The notes below the pieces were generated by a model. It had not been told where the DNA came from. It worked only from the letters and a program-made list of their open reading frames with translations, and did no database searches. Shown here one piece after another: positions 38,761 through 51,140 of a stretch of 64,000 bases of DNA (the first letter of the stretch is position 1; the number at the start of each line of letters is the position of its first letter). The position numbers and the translations under genes are program-made. The DNA comes from Zeus faber (taxonomy: Eukaryota > Chordata > Actinopteri > Zeiformes > Zeidae): assembly GCA_960531495.1 (NCBI GenBank), contig OY482866.1, positions 9,746,207-9,810,206 of the forward strand, read 5' to 3'.

Positions 38761-39288
38761 GACAAGAACGACAGCGATGCTGAATCTGATATCGGTGTTA
38801 TCCCTGACTTGGAGAACATTTCAAACAGTGGATTTCAACCTGAATGTGAAGATGAAACAGAATATTTTCAAGAACCTTAGCGGGAGACCGACAACACACC
38901 CGTTGCTGTTACAATGGAAGAAGTTGATGACGTGATGAAGTCCGTTGATGTTGGTGATTCAGATTATAAAAAAGTAGCAATGGACAAGTCTTCCTGCAAA
39001 TACGGCCAGGGGCGAAAATATAATGACAGGTTTGGCCAGGGGTCATGTACAAAGAAACTGGATCCTGATTTTATCGATAGATCACTCTACATGATTGCAG
39101 CCTTAACAAAGCAGGTTGGCAGCAGCATCTATCTAAAGCTTAATTTGGTTTTCTCCCATCAACTGCTGTTTTTCCTCTGCTGGGAAAGAAAGTGTAGGCT
39201 TTTTTTGTATTTAACAATAGTATATTTTACCGTTCTTTTCAACATCTACAGAAGAGCCAATCTGCCAGAGGCTTTGAAATGTGCATAA
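38761..39288 (+). pseudogene. Coding-like fragment, unknown product (copy C, longest)
   Basis: The frame is open from about 38,770 (SDAESDIGVIPDLENISN, ECEDETEYFQEP) to one TAG, then continues MEEVDDVMKSVDVGDSDYKK and CKYGQGRKYNDRFGQ. The acidic 5' part is missing in copies A and D. I do not recognise it; the acidic N-terminal style is seen in some DNA-transposon proteins, but that is only a guess. Confidence 0.3.
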
Positions 39289-39523
39289 AATATATACATA
39301 AAAATTACCAATTTTGCGACTTGCAATCAAATAATTTCCATTTGTGAACAATAAGTAACAAGTGCAGCTGCTTTAATTAACATTTCACTCAAATAAAATT
39401 TTGATCAAATCAAAAATGAAATAAATATGGCAAGTAGATCTCAATAAATAATAAAGTTTATGGTGTTGTCCGTCTTCATTGGAACATCCCGTTGACATAA
39501 TTTAAACAATACATATTTCTGTC

Positions 39524-39563
39524 TGCTTTGGCCCCCCCTTACAGGGGCAGCCGAAAGAGGAAG
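39524..39563 (+). repeat. Short LINE-tail relic (copy C)
   Basis: Counterpart of 2,324-2,362. Confidence 0.4.
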
Positions 39564-39617
39564 AAGTGGTCGCAATTTCCCACAGATACAATTTGTGGAA
39601 AAGTGGTTAAAACAATC

Positions 39618-39819
39618 AAAACATTACATTTAGCAGATGCTTTTATCCAAAGTGACTTACAATTACTCAAACACCGACGGACACAGCCATCAGGAGCAAT
39701 TAGGGGTAAAGTGTCTTGCTCAAGGACACTACAGCATGCTAGCAGGAGGAGCCTGGGATCAAACCAGCAACCTTTAGATTACTAGACGACCAGCTCTACC
39801 TCCTGAGCTACCATTCCAT
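39618..39819 (-). repeat. tRNA-derived SINE, unit C only
   Basis: Read on the minus strand: GGTAGCTCAGGAGGTAGAGC (A box), GGTTGCTGGTTTGATCCC (B box), core CTTGAGCAAGACACTTTACC, tail TAAGTCACTTTGGATAAAAG then CTAAATGTAATG. The head is that of a tRNA-derived SINE; the core and tail resemble fish V-SINE/L2-tailed families (from memory). The uninterrupted site is present in units A and D near 2,405 (AACAATCATAGCCCATTG). Confidence 0.85.
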
Positions 39820-40105
39820 AATGTCCATTTGTCCATAATGCAGGACAAAAACATTGCCACTTCGGTATGAACAATGTCCCCGATGATCAGGAGGCAACAA
39901 GTACACATGCCAGAATTGAATGCAACTACACTTTATTGTATTTACAGGAGGCATTCATGCTGACGGATGAAGTTGTATGATACATATGCACAGCGAGTAC
40001 AGAACCAATACAGCACAGAGCAGAGCCTCGACAACGTAGAGCCATAGCACCTCCCTTCGGTCACGACAAGCAACACCTCAATGAAGAACTAAACACATAC
40101 ACTCG

Positions 40106-40117
40106 TCTTTTTTCAAC
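40106..40117 (-). terminator. U1 3' box (copy C)
   Basis: GTTGAAAAAAGA on the minus strand, 8 bases past the RNA end; the best match of the three to the snRNA 3' box. Confidence 0.55.
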
Positions 40118-40124
40118 ACTGTAT

Positions 40125-40288
40125 CAGGGGAGAGCGCGAACGCAGTCCCCCACTACCAGAAATAATGCAGTCGAGATTCCCACATTTGGGGAATTCGCAG
40201 AGGTCAACCCAACCGGAGTGCAATGGCCAGGCCTCACCCTGGGTGAACCACCTTCATGATCATGGTGTCTCCCCTGCCAGGTAAGTAT
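40125..40288 (-). ncRNA. U1 spliceosomal snRNA (copy C)
   Basis: A 164-nt U1 gene with an intact 5' end ATACTTACCTGG, loop I GATCATGAAGG, loop II ATTGCACTCC and Sm region. It differs from copy A at one base in the stem-loop I/II region (CCTGGCC for CCCGGCC). Lies in the same context as copies A and D, with a SINE 300 bases downstream. Confidence 0.95.
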
Positions 40289-40328
40289 GAGTTGTACACG
40301 CCAGGCATGGAGGACTCACTCTGCCAAG

Positions 40329-40347
40329 TGCACGTCAGCCTCACGGT
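40329..40347 (-). promoter_or_regulatory. Candidate U1 PSE (copy C)
   Basis: ACCGTGAGGCTGACGTGCA at -41 to -59, unchanged from copy A. Upstream of it the copy C flank has lost about 130 bp. Confidence 0.45.
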
Positions 40348-40364
40348 TTTAGCATTTCAACATG

Positions 40365-40812
40365 TTTGCGGTATTGTGACGCTACCTTCCTCTAACAGAG
40401 CCAGAAAACAAACGAAAGAATAATAAATAAAAGAAAAGCTGTGTACAAATCCCACATGATAAAGGATAAACTACAACAAATACCAAATTGTTACATTAAT
40501 GTAAAATGTCAACTCGTATTATTAGTATTAGAATCCGACCCGCAAGAACAGTTTTACAAATGGTAAGAAAGAAACGCACAAATACTAAAGTGGACTCTGT
40601 GGTTAACGATAAACACATGTGAATTCATTCACTACGGTTCATTAACACTGAATTAATAATGCTGTTGTGATTTTAGGCATTAATATAAATTCAGCAAGAC
40701 AGACCCCTTGCTAAATGATTCCCTAATTCTGACACCGACTGGTGGTGATTCTAAACAACTACACCTAAATGCTATGTGATTGTTTTTTGGGGCAAACTTT
40801 TTGTTTCAGCGC
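40365..40812. other. U1 upstream spacer (unit C)
   Basis: Matches 3,097-3,537. No gene. Confidence 0.5.
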
Positions 40813-40847
<35 letters not shown>

Positions 40848-40878
40848 CAAAAACAACAACAACAACAACAACAACAAT
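40813..40878. repeat. (ATA)n(ACA)n compound microsatellite
   Basis: About ten ATA units followed by ACA units; the AAT tract at 3,538 is its counterpart. Confidence 0.93.
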
Positions 40879-41082
40879 AAAATGTATTTAATTATCGCAA
40901 ACTGTCGTCACTATCTCACAATGAAATGTTTCTGAAACCTGGCCTTATAAAAAATGTCTGCAGTCACAATTTACACCGAAGTGGAGTGAAAAACTCACCA
41001 TGAGGACGTCAGGTCCGGTCCCACTTCTCCTCTGATAGTCCATTTAAAACGAATTCACTCGGCGACAAAACCTGCCACATTC

Positions 41083-41390
41083 TTATTGAACAAATACAAT
41101 ATTTCCAAGTGTTGACGTTATTCCAACGAGGACAAAATGAATCCACTCTTCCTCGTCCATGTGTGACCTGTGAAAGTTGTCAGACGGAGACTTAATTGGT
41201 TGAAAACGAGCTGCGAGTTTATAGGTGAAACCGTCACTGAACTCAAACCAAACTGTATTTATCAAGCGGCTGAGAATGACTCGTAGGAATTGGGTTAAAA
41301 GTTTGAGTAGAACATTAAAGTTAGTTGTGACGTTCACTTCCCTTACTCTCAGCGAGGAGTGAGATTTTTCCTTCAAGTGAATGACGTCAC
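41083..41390 (-). other. CRE-type promoter and possible first exon (copy C)
   Basis: Counterpart of 3,800-4,120. TGACGTCA is kept (41,385-41,392) and the second CRE-like site is mutated. A 97-codon frame is open in the same register as copy A with few residue changes. Confidence 0.3.
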
Positions 41391-41696
41391 CGTTTTACGA
41401 CAGCCATAAAGTAGAACTATTGTTACCAGAGAAATAATGTAAATATGTTGTATTGTCCATGTTGAGTCTTTTGTTTTATGCTTGTTTATTTCCAGTTTTT
41501 CCAGATTTCAAACCACTATATATACTTATTAAAGTCGCCTTCTACTCTTATCAGACCTGGACCAGCTCCACTATAGAACGAGATGTACAACATTTTTCAT
41601 TGTTATTGCAAAGCAAAGCAGCGTTCCATTTTAGAAGAAGGCGTGAATTAAGTGGTCACAACGGAGATGCAAGATCATTGTGTTTTAACATGTTAT

Positions 41697-41767
41697 CAAG
41701 TGAGCGTGCCAATGCAGTCCCCCACTCCCAGAAATGATGCAGTCCGGATTCTCACATTTGGGCAATT
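41697..41767 (-). pseudogene. U1 snRNA pseudogene fragment
   Basis: The minus strand keeps the last 70 or so nt of U1 (CCCAAATGTGAGAATC ... GGACTGCAT, TCTGGGAGTGGGGGACTGCA, then CACGCTCA for CGCGCTCT) with many changes. The 5' splice-site-pairing end and loops I-II are absent. Located 1.4 kb from the intact copy; the matching place in unit A does not have it. Confidence 0.8.
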
Positions 41768-41919
41768 AGATGGCTGTCTGTGTGAATGGCTGCATCGAAC
41801 TCACCGATCCAATGGAAAGTATCCAGATGCACCACCATGCCATTGTTTACCCAAGCCTGAACCAAGGTCTCTAGAGCTGTCGGGCCTTGTTGGGGACAAC
41901 ACCCACGGTTGATGTATAG

Positions 41920-42889
41920 CAGGGGTGCCTACTCTTTTTCGGCTTGCGAGCTACTTTTAAAATGACCAGGTCAAAATGATCTACCTTCATTGAAAAATGC
42001 TAAATATATTTATTTATATGTATATACTGAGTATACTTCATATATACAATATATGTTGGCGTACCGTGCACCCCTGCACCCTTACGGCAAAATAGCATTA
42101 AATACATTTATGGTCACTACCTTACTCTGATGACTTGCACTGAATGGAGCTGGCCAGGGTTGCTTAGTCCGGACAGAAGCTGCTGATAGCCAGCCTCAAG
42201 CAGGCTTCCAAATGATCATCAGTCATGGCGGAACGCTGTTTCGACTCAATAATCTTCATGTGGGAAAAGGCTGACTCACATAAATAAGTATAGCCGAATA
42301 ATGCAGTCAAGGAGGGAGCACATTTCCTCATGTTTGGGTAATTTTCCTCTGTGAGTAAGTTCCAAAACGGTCCATGAGCCCTGGACTTGAGCTGAATGTC
42401 TCAGCCTGTAGTGTCAACGTCTCATCCTCCACTGCAGACTACTTCAGGTGAAACAGTGTTGCAATTTTTGATGCGAGTGAATCCACCTCAATATCTTCCC
42501 TAAATGGGAAGCACATAAACTCAAGCGACAACAAGCTCAAGCGATTGGCTTGAGTAAAGCACCTTGAAACCGTTTGTCAAAGTCTGACAGACAGTTTTCA
42601 ATCTGCTCTGTGTAGCGCGCACTGTCGGGGCGCTCCTCGCACCCCTCCCCTCCCTGTCTTCCCATGGGTCTCCAGCTTTGATGCAAGGTTTTGAAAGTTC
42701 CCCAAATCATGGCGCTGCAGCTTTGAGGACAGAAGTTGCACTACTGAACTGAACTGATGATGATGACCACGGTTTTGTCTTTTCCTTGCAGATGTATTTA
42801 TTTATTTATTTATCTGAATGGCGTGCGATCTACCCGCACTACCTTCGCGATCTACCGGTCGATCGCGATCGACGTATTGGGCACCCCTG
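41920..42889 (-). mobile_element. Second hAT element, 970 bp deletion derivative
   Basis: The ends are CAGGGGTGCCTACTCT and GTATTGGGCACCCCTG, an inverted pair. Flanks are ATGTATAG (41,912-41,919) and GTGTACAG (42,890-42,897), an 8-bp duplication with two later changes. Unit A shows the empty site ATGTACAG at 4,771-4,778. Inside, the minus strand keeps a hAT dimerisation-like stretch YLCESAFSHMKIIESKQRSA, MTDDHLEACLRLA near 42,200-42,290. No complete transposase. Confidence 0.88.
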
Positions 42890-43065
42890 GTGTACAGGAT
42901 CTTGGGCAGACTGGTTGGTCTGCTGGAACCTGGCCATCACGAAACAATACATAGGCCCCAGACTCTTAGTGGACTCCTCACACGTTTGGCCAAAGGAGAC
43001 AAACTGGGAGTACAGCTGTGTCGTTGCTTCTCCAGACAGCTTCTCCCCCACCTGCCAAATATAGA

Positions 43066-43527
43066 TTCAAGATTTTTATTTGTCATATACATACTTTCAT
43101 AGATATATGTAGTGAAATGTAATGCAACGCACCCGGTGATAACACACAATATGTCCTAGGAAAATTGTCTAATAGCCCAACTAACTGACTCCTAAAACGT
43201 AATACAGTAAGTTGAATACTTATAGAATAAAATAAAAATATATAGAATAAAATAAAATACAATAAAAATAAAATGAAGTAAAATGGAATAGATAGAGGGA
43301 ATATGCTTATGTATTGCAGATATGTGAATTAAAGTGCCATGTGAATGTGAATAGAGTGAGGTAGTGTTTGGGATAATACAGCACAGTATACAACAGTATG
43401 GCGCAGCAATACGGCATCACGAACAACCCTGAACAGTGACACAATATGCGGTACAGTATGCTACATATAGTACAGTAAGGAAGTGGAGCCTATGTGTATG
43501 GCTCAGTGAGGACCCCTGGTGAGGCAT
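43066..43527 (-). repeat. Retrotransposon 3'-end fragment (unit C)
   Basis: GATTCAAGATTTTTATTTGT ... GCAGCAATACGGCATCACG ... AGTGAGGACCCCTGGTGAGG matches 19,372-19,880, extending closer to the coding part than the other fragments. It splits the fish-family pseudogene. Confidence 0.8.
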
Positions 43528-44164
43528 AACGTATTAACCTTTGAAAGATGTGAGAAACTCTAGTTGTTCCAGATTGAGATTGTACTGATATGTAAATTAA
43601 TTTGTATGTAAAACACCATGAGACATTTAATTTAAAAATGAAATACTGAAGAAAAAAAACAAAAACGGTAGACCATGTTTTGTTGTATACACTTTCTTGC
43701 TGTAGCCCATTTTTAGCACAGTGCCAAAATTGTAGAGAATCTGGTTCCTGTTGTCCAGCACATTGTCACACTCTGCCAGAAGGGGGGCATGATGAAGGAG
43801 ACGAGCAGAGGGTATTTCTCTTGGAGGAGGTGGAGGCTTGAAAATGTGTCCAGGCGCTGATACAATCCCCCTGGGTTCCGCTGGACTCATCAGTAGGGTG
43901 GTGTACAGGTCCTTCCTCTGGAGATAATCCTCAAAGTGATTCTCCTGAATCCGTTGCCACACCTTCACCACGTTGTTCCTTAAGTCTGGTCTCGCAGAAG
44001 CCGCCACCACATTCTTGTCCACACCACGTCTGTAAAGTAATCAATATGGCAAGATTGTCTGATGTTACTTCTTTATGGCATGTTAGGTGTACACAAATGT
44101 TCAGTGCACTCACTTCTTGGTGAGGATGGCAGGGAACATGGCTTGGTGAGCCTCACTGAGTTGA

Positions 44165-45111
44165 AACAGACTTAAATCCAAAGCACGACCACAAACACAA
44201 TCAAGTTGCATGAACAGTTCTTCATGAGGGGTACACGCAAAAAACAGAAAAGGGGGTCAAAACAAGTCATCAGTTTGTAAGGCAAGTCCAAAAGGGACGG
44301 GCGAAGGGAATCCAAAAACCAGAAAGAACCAAATCAGAATGGTACACTAGAAAGCGAGGTGGAGAACACAATGTTGCTGGGGCTGAGTGATACCGGACCA
44401 GTATATCGAGACTGGGGTGCAGGTAAACACAGTTGAAAGGAATGAGGTCATCAGGGGCTGGAGAGAGTGACAATCTGAAACGACAGGAGAATAAGACGGG
44501 ATAAATGATAAACATAGAAGTGAGCATCCAATAATCGAGGTGTAAAATTTAGTGTTAAATTTTATACCTTGTTTTGAAATTATTAATTTACAGGGGAATG
44601 TGGAGATATCACAATTGCAATCCAGTTAAATGCTCCTAGTTAAAAAAAAATGTGTTTGGGGAATGTGCGTCAGAAAGACAACAGTTCATTCTTAGTCATT
44701 TGCTTTCATCTAGTGGCTGAGAGATGTAAACACACACGACGGAGCAACACACCACACTTTACCACGACAAATTCCTCAATTTGGAAAATGTACTTGGGAA
44801 AAATGTACACGATGTACAAGATCATCCCAAACACGAGATTCATTAATTTTCATGTTCGAAACATCAACAGTTACATTTAAGGATTTATCATTATTGTAGT
44901 TTTTCCAAAATAAAGATTTTTTTCATGATTTTTCATGTTCCCCCATCCCGGACACAATTGTCATTAGTACTCATGCTGTACACTCCTTCTTGATGATTTC
45001 ACCTTTTGTTTCATCTCAACAATAATCAGAACGGTGAAGGTGTCAATCGTTTTCAACCATTTCGGGAGGAGGCACTTTTGGATCATTTGTGAAGCGCATT
45101 TTCTGCTTTTG
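44165..45111. other. Spacer shared with unit A
   Basis: Counterpart of 5,377-6,311. No gene. Confidence 0.5.
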
Positions 45112-45180
45112 GCCTCATGAGGAACCACGTGACCCCGACCCAGCTCTGGACCAATCAGTACATCCAGCTCTGGACCAACC
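45112..45180 (+). promoter_or_regulatory. Relic of an H3 promoter (copy C)
   Basis: GGCCTCATGAGGAACCACGT, then GACCCCGACCCAGCTCTGG and ACCAATCAG; closest of the relics to the live H3 upstream region at 52,455-52,515. Confidence 0.6.
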
Positions 45181-46190
45181 CTAATCAATAATATTGATTG
45201 ATCATTTTGTTTTATCATTATAACACTGTTACATCCGCGTTATGGTATGGTCACATGTATAAATATAAAAAACAAAATCTAAAAAAATAGGCCCTACCTC
45301 GTACGAGAGAGGGCTGCACAGCGCAAGACTTTGCGACTATACAATATTTTTTCAAAATGTGAATATCAACTGATGATTAATAATTTGTAATGTTTTCATC
45401 GGATTGTATACATATAACACTATACTATACTTTCGGAAAAAAAATAACTATCTTGTATCCCACTAAAGTATCCTTAAGTGCAATAAAATGAACGTTGTCA
45501 TATACCACATCAACATCCCGTAATCCAGGTCGCTTCGAAGATCAATAACTGCAATTCACCGACACCAATAACAACCCTTTTGTTTATTTTTGCAATATTG
45601 AGGTTTGCATTAATGCAGCCGGTATACGTTTTTTTTGTGTTTAAAATGATTAAATGCCATTGTCTTATTGTCCTTTACATTTGGCGGACGTTTCAAATAA
45701 CACCAGCTGCCACATATTAGACCACGGTGCCATCACTCACAATTTGGAGATTTTATCTTTGGAATGTTGTTCCAAAGCTCTAATGAGATTGATTCTGCTA
45801 AAATCTTAAAAAATATGACATTTACTGTATTTGTTCACTGTTAAGATGGCTATGCATGTGTTTGTTTTATTTTCTGGTTTCTTAAATATACACCGGATGT
45901 TGTGTTCATAGACCCACAATAACAGTAAAATAATGTAAAACATTTGCGTTGTGAAGTCGTGTTAAATATTTAAAAAATATGAACTTTCATAATCATCCCA
46001 TCTTGTTTCTCATTTTCAACCAAAAAATACCATGTTATTACAATTGCTCTCATATGATAACCATGCACTGCATTTGACACGATGTAAGTGTTTTTAATAA
46101 TCAGCTAAAAAGTAATTTACAAAACTCAGTTTCTGTGTTCTAGTCATAAAATACAACTGGCGCATGCCCAGTGTCGCTTGCAAACTCTAC
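45181..46190. other. H2B(+) upstream spacer (unit C)
   Basis: Counterpart of 6,381-7,329. No gene. Confidence 0.5.
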
Positions 46191-46247
46191 CCAATCACGT
46201 TGAGGGATTCACAGAGCAAAATTTGCATCAAGATTCTATTATATAAA
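46191..46247 (+). promoter_or_regulatory. H2B promoter
   Basis: CCAAT 46,191-46,195, octamer ATTTGCAT 46,221-46,228, TATAAA 46,242-46,247. Confidence 0.9.
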
Positions 46248-46263
46248 GCAGCACCGGTGTTAG

Positions 46264-46674
<411 letters not shown>

Positions 46675-46701
46675 TCCGAACACTCCGCTTCTTAAAACAA
46701 A

Positions 46702-46717
46702 GGTCCTTTTCAGGACC
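46702..46717 (+). terminator. Histone 3' stem-loop (H2B)
   Basis: GGTCCT-TTTC-AGGACC, perfect, followed by ACCCAC. Confidence 0.95.
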
Positions 46718-47354
46718 ACCCACACTGTCAGACAAAGGCTTTTCCATTAGTCAATGGTGACAAATTGAATGATCTTTGATCCGTATGTATCTCGTATAGA
46801 ATCACCCTGTAACCAGAACAAACTTCTGCCGTCACAAGATACAACTTTAATGAGGAGCCGACCACCCTGGACTCTGCCTATTGCTGCCTGCAGCTATATT
46901 TATTATAATACGGAACGTCAAAGCTGGAAAGCCCCATACAGTCATCATACTACTGAGTCTGTCCATAAATCAAATAAACCAGTTTCTCAGTTATTGAGAC
47001 TGTGTGCGCGTGCTTCATTCTAGTTTGCTTGAAATGTTGTACATTCTATTGTAAATAATTAAATTAGTCATGTATGTATTTGTCATGTATGTACTGTTAT
47101 TTAATTACATTCATAGTTAAAAGGGAAGTTAAACATATCCTCCAATTCGCTGCGTGTTCATCGGGTAGTCAATCCATCAAAATAAAGCACACAACATGGA
47201 ACTCAAAACTGCAGCTTCAAGTATTACTGGGTACTTTAAACATACGTCGTTTTTAGGCCAAGATAAATAAATAATTCGGTATAGGGGCGGGCGTTTGTGA
47301 CGTACTGCTGAAGGTCATATAAACAATAAATATTTGTAAAAGAAATAAAGTAGT
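46718..47354. other. H2B-H4 spacer (unit C)
   Basis: Inverted counterpart of the tandem spacers at 10,791 and 12,051; single copy here. No gene. Confidence 0.65.
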
Positions 47355-47861
<507 letters not shown>

Positions 47862-47887
47862 ACTCTGCCACAACTCCGCTAAACAAA

Positions 47888-47903
47888 GGCCCTTTTCAGG
47901 GCC
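47888..47903 (+). terminator. Histone 3' stem-loop (H4)
   Basis: GGCCCT-TTTC-AGGGCC, perfect. Confidence 0.96.
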
Positions 47904-47924
47904 CCCAAGTTTACTGTAAAGAGC

Positions 47925-48685
47925 TTCCTTATACGTCCTTTTGTTTTTGTGGAACAAGCTGTCTACTACACAAAGAAAACAATATACTTATCTGGGGGCC
48001 TCCACTTTGACATGTATGCAAATCAGGCATTCATTCATTCATACAAGACAATTGTATAACCTTCTCACGAGACAATGATTTCATGTGTTGTAGTAACTAT
48101 GGTCATTTTATTATATTACTATTTAGCATCAAAGGTTGTACATAACAAATGTATCCACCTAGTATTTCTTGAAGCTTTGGTGGCTGCATTTATGTGAATA
48201 ACTTTTATTTTCCATTAATTTTAAGCCCAATGAACATGTGATTTATAAGAATGTTTAACATGAGTCATTGACAATTTCTTTGAAAGCCATTTCACTATGA
48301 AATCTGCTTGAGCGGCCTACAATGCTGAGCAACTGCTGTGGGGTGATTCAAAAGGAGTCCTCAGCTGCTAATTCACTAAATATTGTCGTTTTTATTATTA
48401 CATTTACTGCAGCATCTTTACCTTTGTACTGGCATGCCGGTTTAGTTGTAAATACTCTGACGTTACATGTTTTTTTTCTTCCTTTCCATGTTTATACAGT
48501 TTACCCCTCGGTTGCTGGTTTGATGACATCAAAAGTATAATTATAGATTGGATTAATAAATATATTTTTGAACATGCTAAACGAATTGTGTTCTTGTCTC
48601 ATGACTAGACAGAACCAAAAAAAAACAAATTTTGTACATTGTCACCATTAAGTCATGGATAAAAGCCTTTGTCTGACAGGGTGGG
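47925..48685. other. H4-H2B convergent spacer (unit C)
   Basis: 48,141-48,560 recurs at 22,740-23,250 and inverted at 9,640-10,020. No gene. Confidence 0.5.
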
Positions 48686-48701
48686 TGGTCCTGAAAAGGA
48701 C
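48686..48701 (-). terminator. Histone 3' stem-loop (H2B)
   Basis: Minus strand GGTCCT-TTTC-AGGACC, perfect, followed by ACCCACC. Confidence 0.95.
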
Positions 48702-48729
48702 CTTTGTTTTAAGAAGCTGAGCGCTCGGA

Positions 48730-49211
<482 letters not shown>

Positions 49212-49299
49212 TTAGAGTCTGCACGTGACACTGGGCACGTACCAGTTGGTTTCAAGGAGAAGAACATAGACTTTTGTAAACATTATGTGTAAAATTTCA

Positions 49300-50470
49300 T
49301 ATACCACATCAACATCCCATAACCCCAGTCTCTTCGAATTAATGCACTGTTTACTGTTGATCACATTCAATAGTTGATTATGGTCCTTTTCAGTACCACC
49401 CACAGTCGAAGCGTGTGTCCTCGTTCTTCGTTCAATTATTCATCCTCTCCTCTCCCACCCTTGACTTATCTCCGTCATCCATCGTGTTTCCATCCATTCT
49501 CTTCTTCCTCCCCCGTCCTTTACCTCCTCCTTCATCCCTCCGTCCTCTGCTCCACGTTTCCAACCAGCTCCTCCCGCTCACTCGTTTTTCACCCTGTCTC
49601 ATTCCGCGCGGGTACGAGAAGAATGATCCCAAAGCCAAACAATATGGGGACGGATGAGCAGAACCAGAAGCTTCTCCTGCTTTCCCCGGGACTTGGCGAA
49701 GGAGGAAGGAGAGAAAGCGAGAAAAACAAGTCCCAATGAACGACCGGATCACGAGATAATGCCGCCGACTTTAGGTGCAGCGGTGTAAGCGCCCACATGA
49801 CCCCCGCGTTCGCGGCGGATCCCAAAAAGACGGGAGCGCGGGAGGAAGGAAAGACGGATGCGGTGGTCTCTCTCGCTCTCTCTCTCTCTTTCTTTCTCTC
49901 TCTCTCTCCAAATGCTCTGATCGCTTACTTTTAATGTCCGAGTCGTAGATTGACTCGCTCTCTAAATCTCTCTCGCTCACCCGCTCAGTCAAACTCTAGA
50001 AGATTATTGGGCTTGAGGCTCCTTTCGTTCGCGAAACAAAGGTGGCTCCAGATTCCGGAATCATTTTCCAGGGTTGTTCGCTTCGACCGAAACGTTTGAG
50101 AATCTTGCATCGCCAGCCAAGGCAGATTTATTTTTTGCCCCCCCCTCTGCTATTTTCCCATTTTCTTCCTCCAGGTCTCTCGTTCCAGCTCACTCAGAGC
50201 AGCGTGGATTAGTCAGGTGAACGGCAGGAAAGCAGATCTGGTCGGGACGCTTGTTGATGTGTTTGTGCGCCAACTATGCTCGGAATTGTTGTCCTGATCT
50301 TCGTTTGGTTCGATTGTGGCCAATCTTTCAACCATCTTTGTGTGTGTTTTATACAATTTCTGAAGATTCAATTGCAATACATTTTAAATGCGTGTTTTAA
50401 TTATTGTACATTCTATTTTATTTTCTATTTTAATTAATCTATTTTAAATATATTCATGAACCATATTGCC
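49300..50470. other. GC- and pyrimidine-rich block of unknown nature (unit C)
   Basis: Counterpart of 23,331-24,420, including GCGCGGGTACGAGAAG, the CT run (49,866-49,910) and the C run. No shared open frame. Confidence 0.45.
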
Positions 50471-50952
50471 ATATCTACCATTCATAATAATACAATTCAA
50501 TAATCTTATTTAAGCACAGAACCGGATGGAAATCACATAGATGTCATAGTGAAATTACATTAAATTAACCCATCATGTTTTCACTGAAATGACATACCCT
50601 ATATCGCCATATATTAATTGGGTAATCAATTAATCTAGATAAAGCACCTATCAAACTGCATTTTCAAGGAATGCTGGGTAATTTAAACATATCCGTGTGT
50701 TTAAGTCAAACAGTGAGTTAAATTGACAGTTCAGTAAATATATAAATCACAGACTGGCTCGGCGGGCGTTATGCTATTACCACAATTATATATGCATTTC
50801 ATTGACCACAAGGGATGCTGATCGATTATACTAATGATCGTTTTCAATATATTTAGATGAACCGTTCCACGAAAATCCCTGTAGTAGGACGCTCTTTGCA
50901 ATTTGCTTGGGACACTGAAAAGGGTCTCCGTGTAATGGAGTTACTGCAGTGA

Positions 50953-50982
50953 TCAACCGCCAAAGCCGAACAGGGTGAGTCT
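50953..50982 (-). pseudogene. Histone H4 remnant (tail codons only)
   Basis: The minus strand keeps about nine codons of the H4 end (ACCCTG TTC GGC TTT GGC GGT TGA) joined at AGACTCA to 5' sequence ATAGAGACTC/GAAGTCAT. Nearly the whole coding region is deleted. The upstream relic (50,984-51,140: CTTTAAGATC, GTTAACCCGCGTAATG) matches the promoter of the H4 at 24,669, so this is the unit C counterpart of that gene. The stem-loop (near 50,911-50,927) is also degraded. Confidence 0.85.
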
Positions 50983-51140
50983 CTATGACTTCGGCCCCTC
51001 AGGTCGTGATCTTAAAGCTTCAAAGACGTCGAGGAGGCCACGCTGGCCCTATACACACATGGTTTCGTCTTTCCGTTAGAAAATCATTACGCGGGTTAAC
51101 GGGACGACACCTCTGTTCCACCTGTCACCAGTACTTAATT

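Larger units (their letters stand above)
41768..44160 (-). pseudogene. Broken multi-exon gene of an expanded fish family (copy C)
   Basis: On the minus strand: exon end AMFPAILTKK with donor GTGAGTG (about 44,115-44,160); exon from acceptor 44,030 with RGVDKNVVAASARPDLRNNV, VKVWQRIQENHFEDYLQRK and LYTTLLMSPAEPRGI to KPPPPPREIPSARLLHHAPL and VLKMGYSKK before a GTGTAT donor; then GEKLSGEATTQ, TCEESTKSLGPM, RFQQTNQ (about 42,890-43,050); then RGCCPQQGPTALETLVQAWV, NGMVVHLDTFHWIGEFDA (41,768-41,915). It is interrupted by a retrotransposon end (43,066-43,527) and a hAT (41,920-42,889). Better preserved than the unit A copy. Family as there. Confidence 0.55.

Noticed and set aside
39720-39815. Functional tRNA gene
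   Set aside because: A- and B-box-like sequences are present, but no cloverleaf can be closed and a SINE core and tail follow; it is the head of a SINE.
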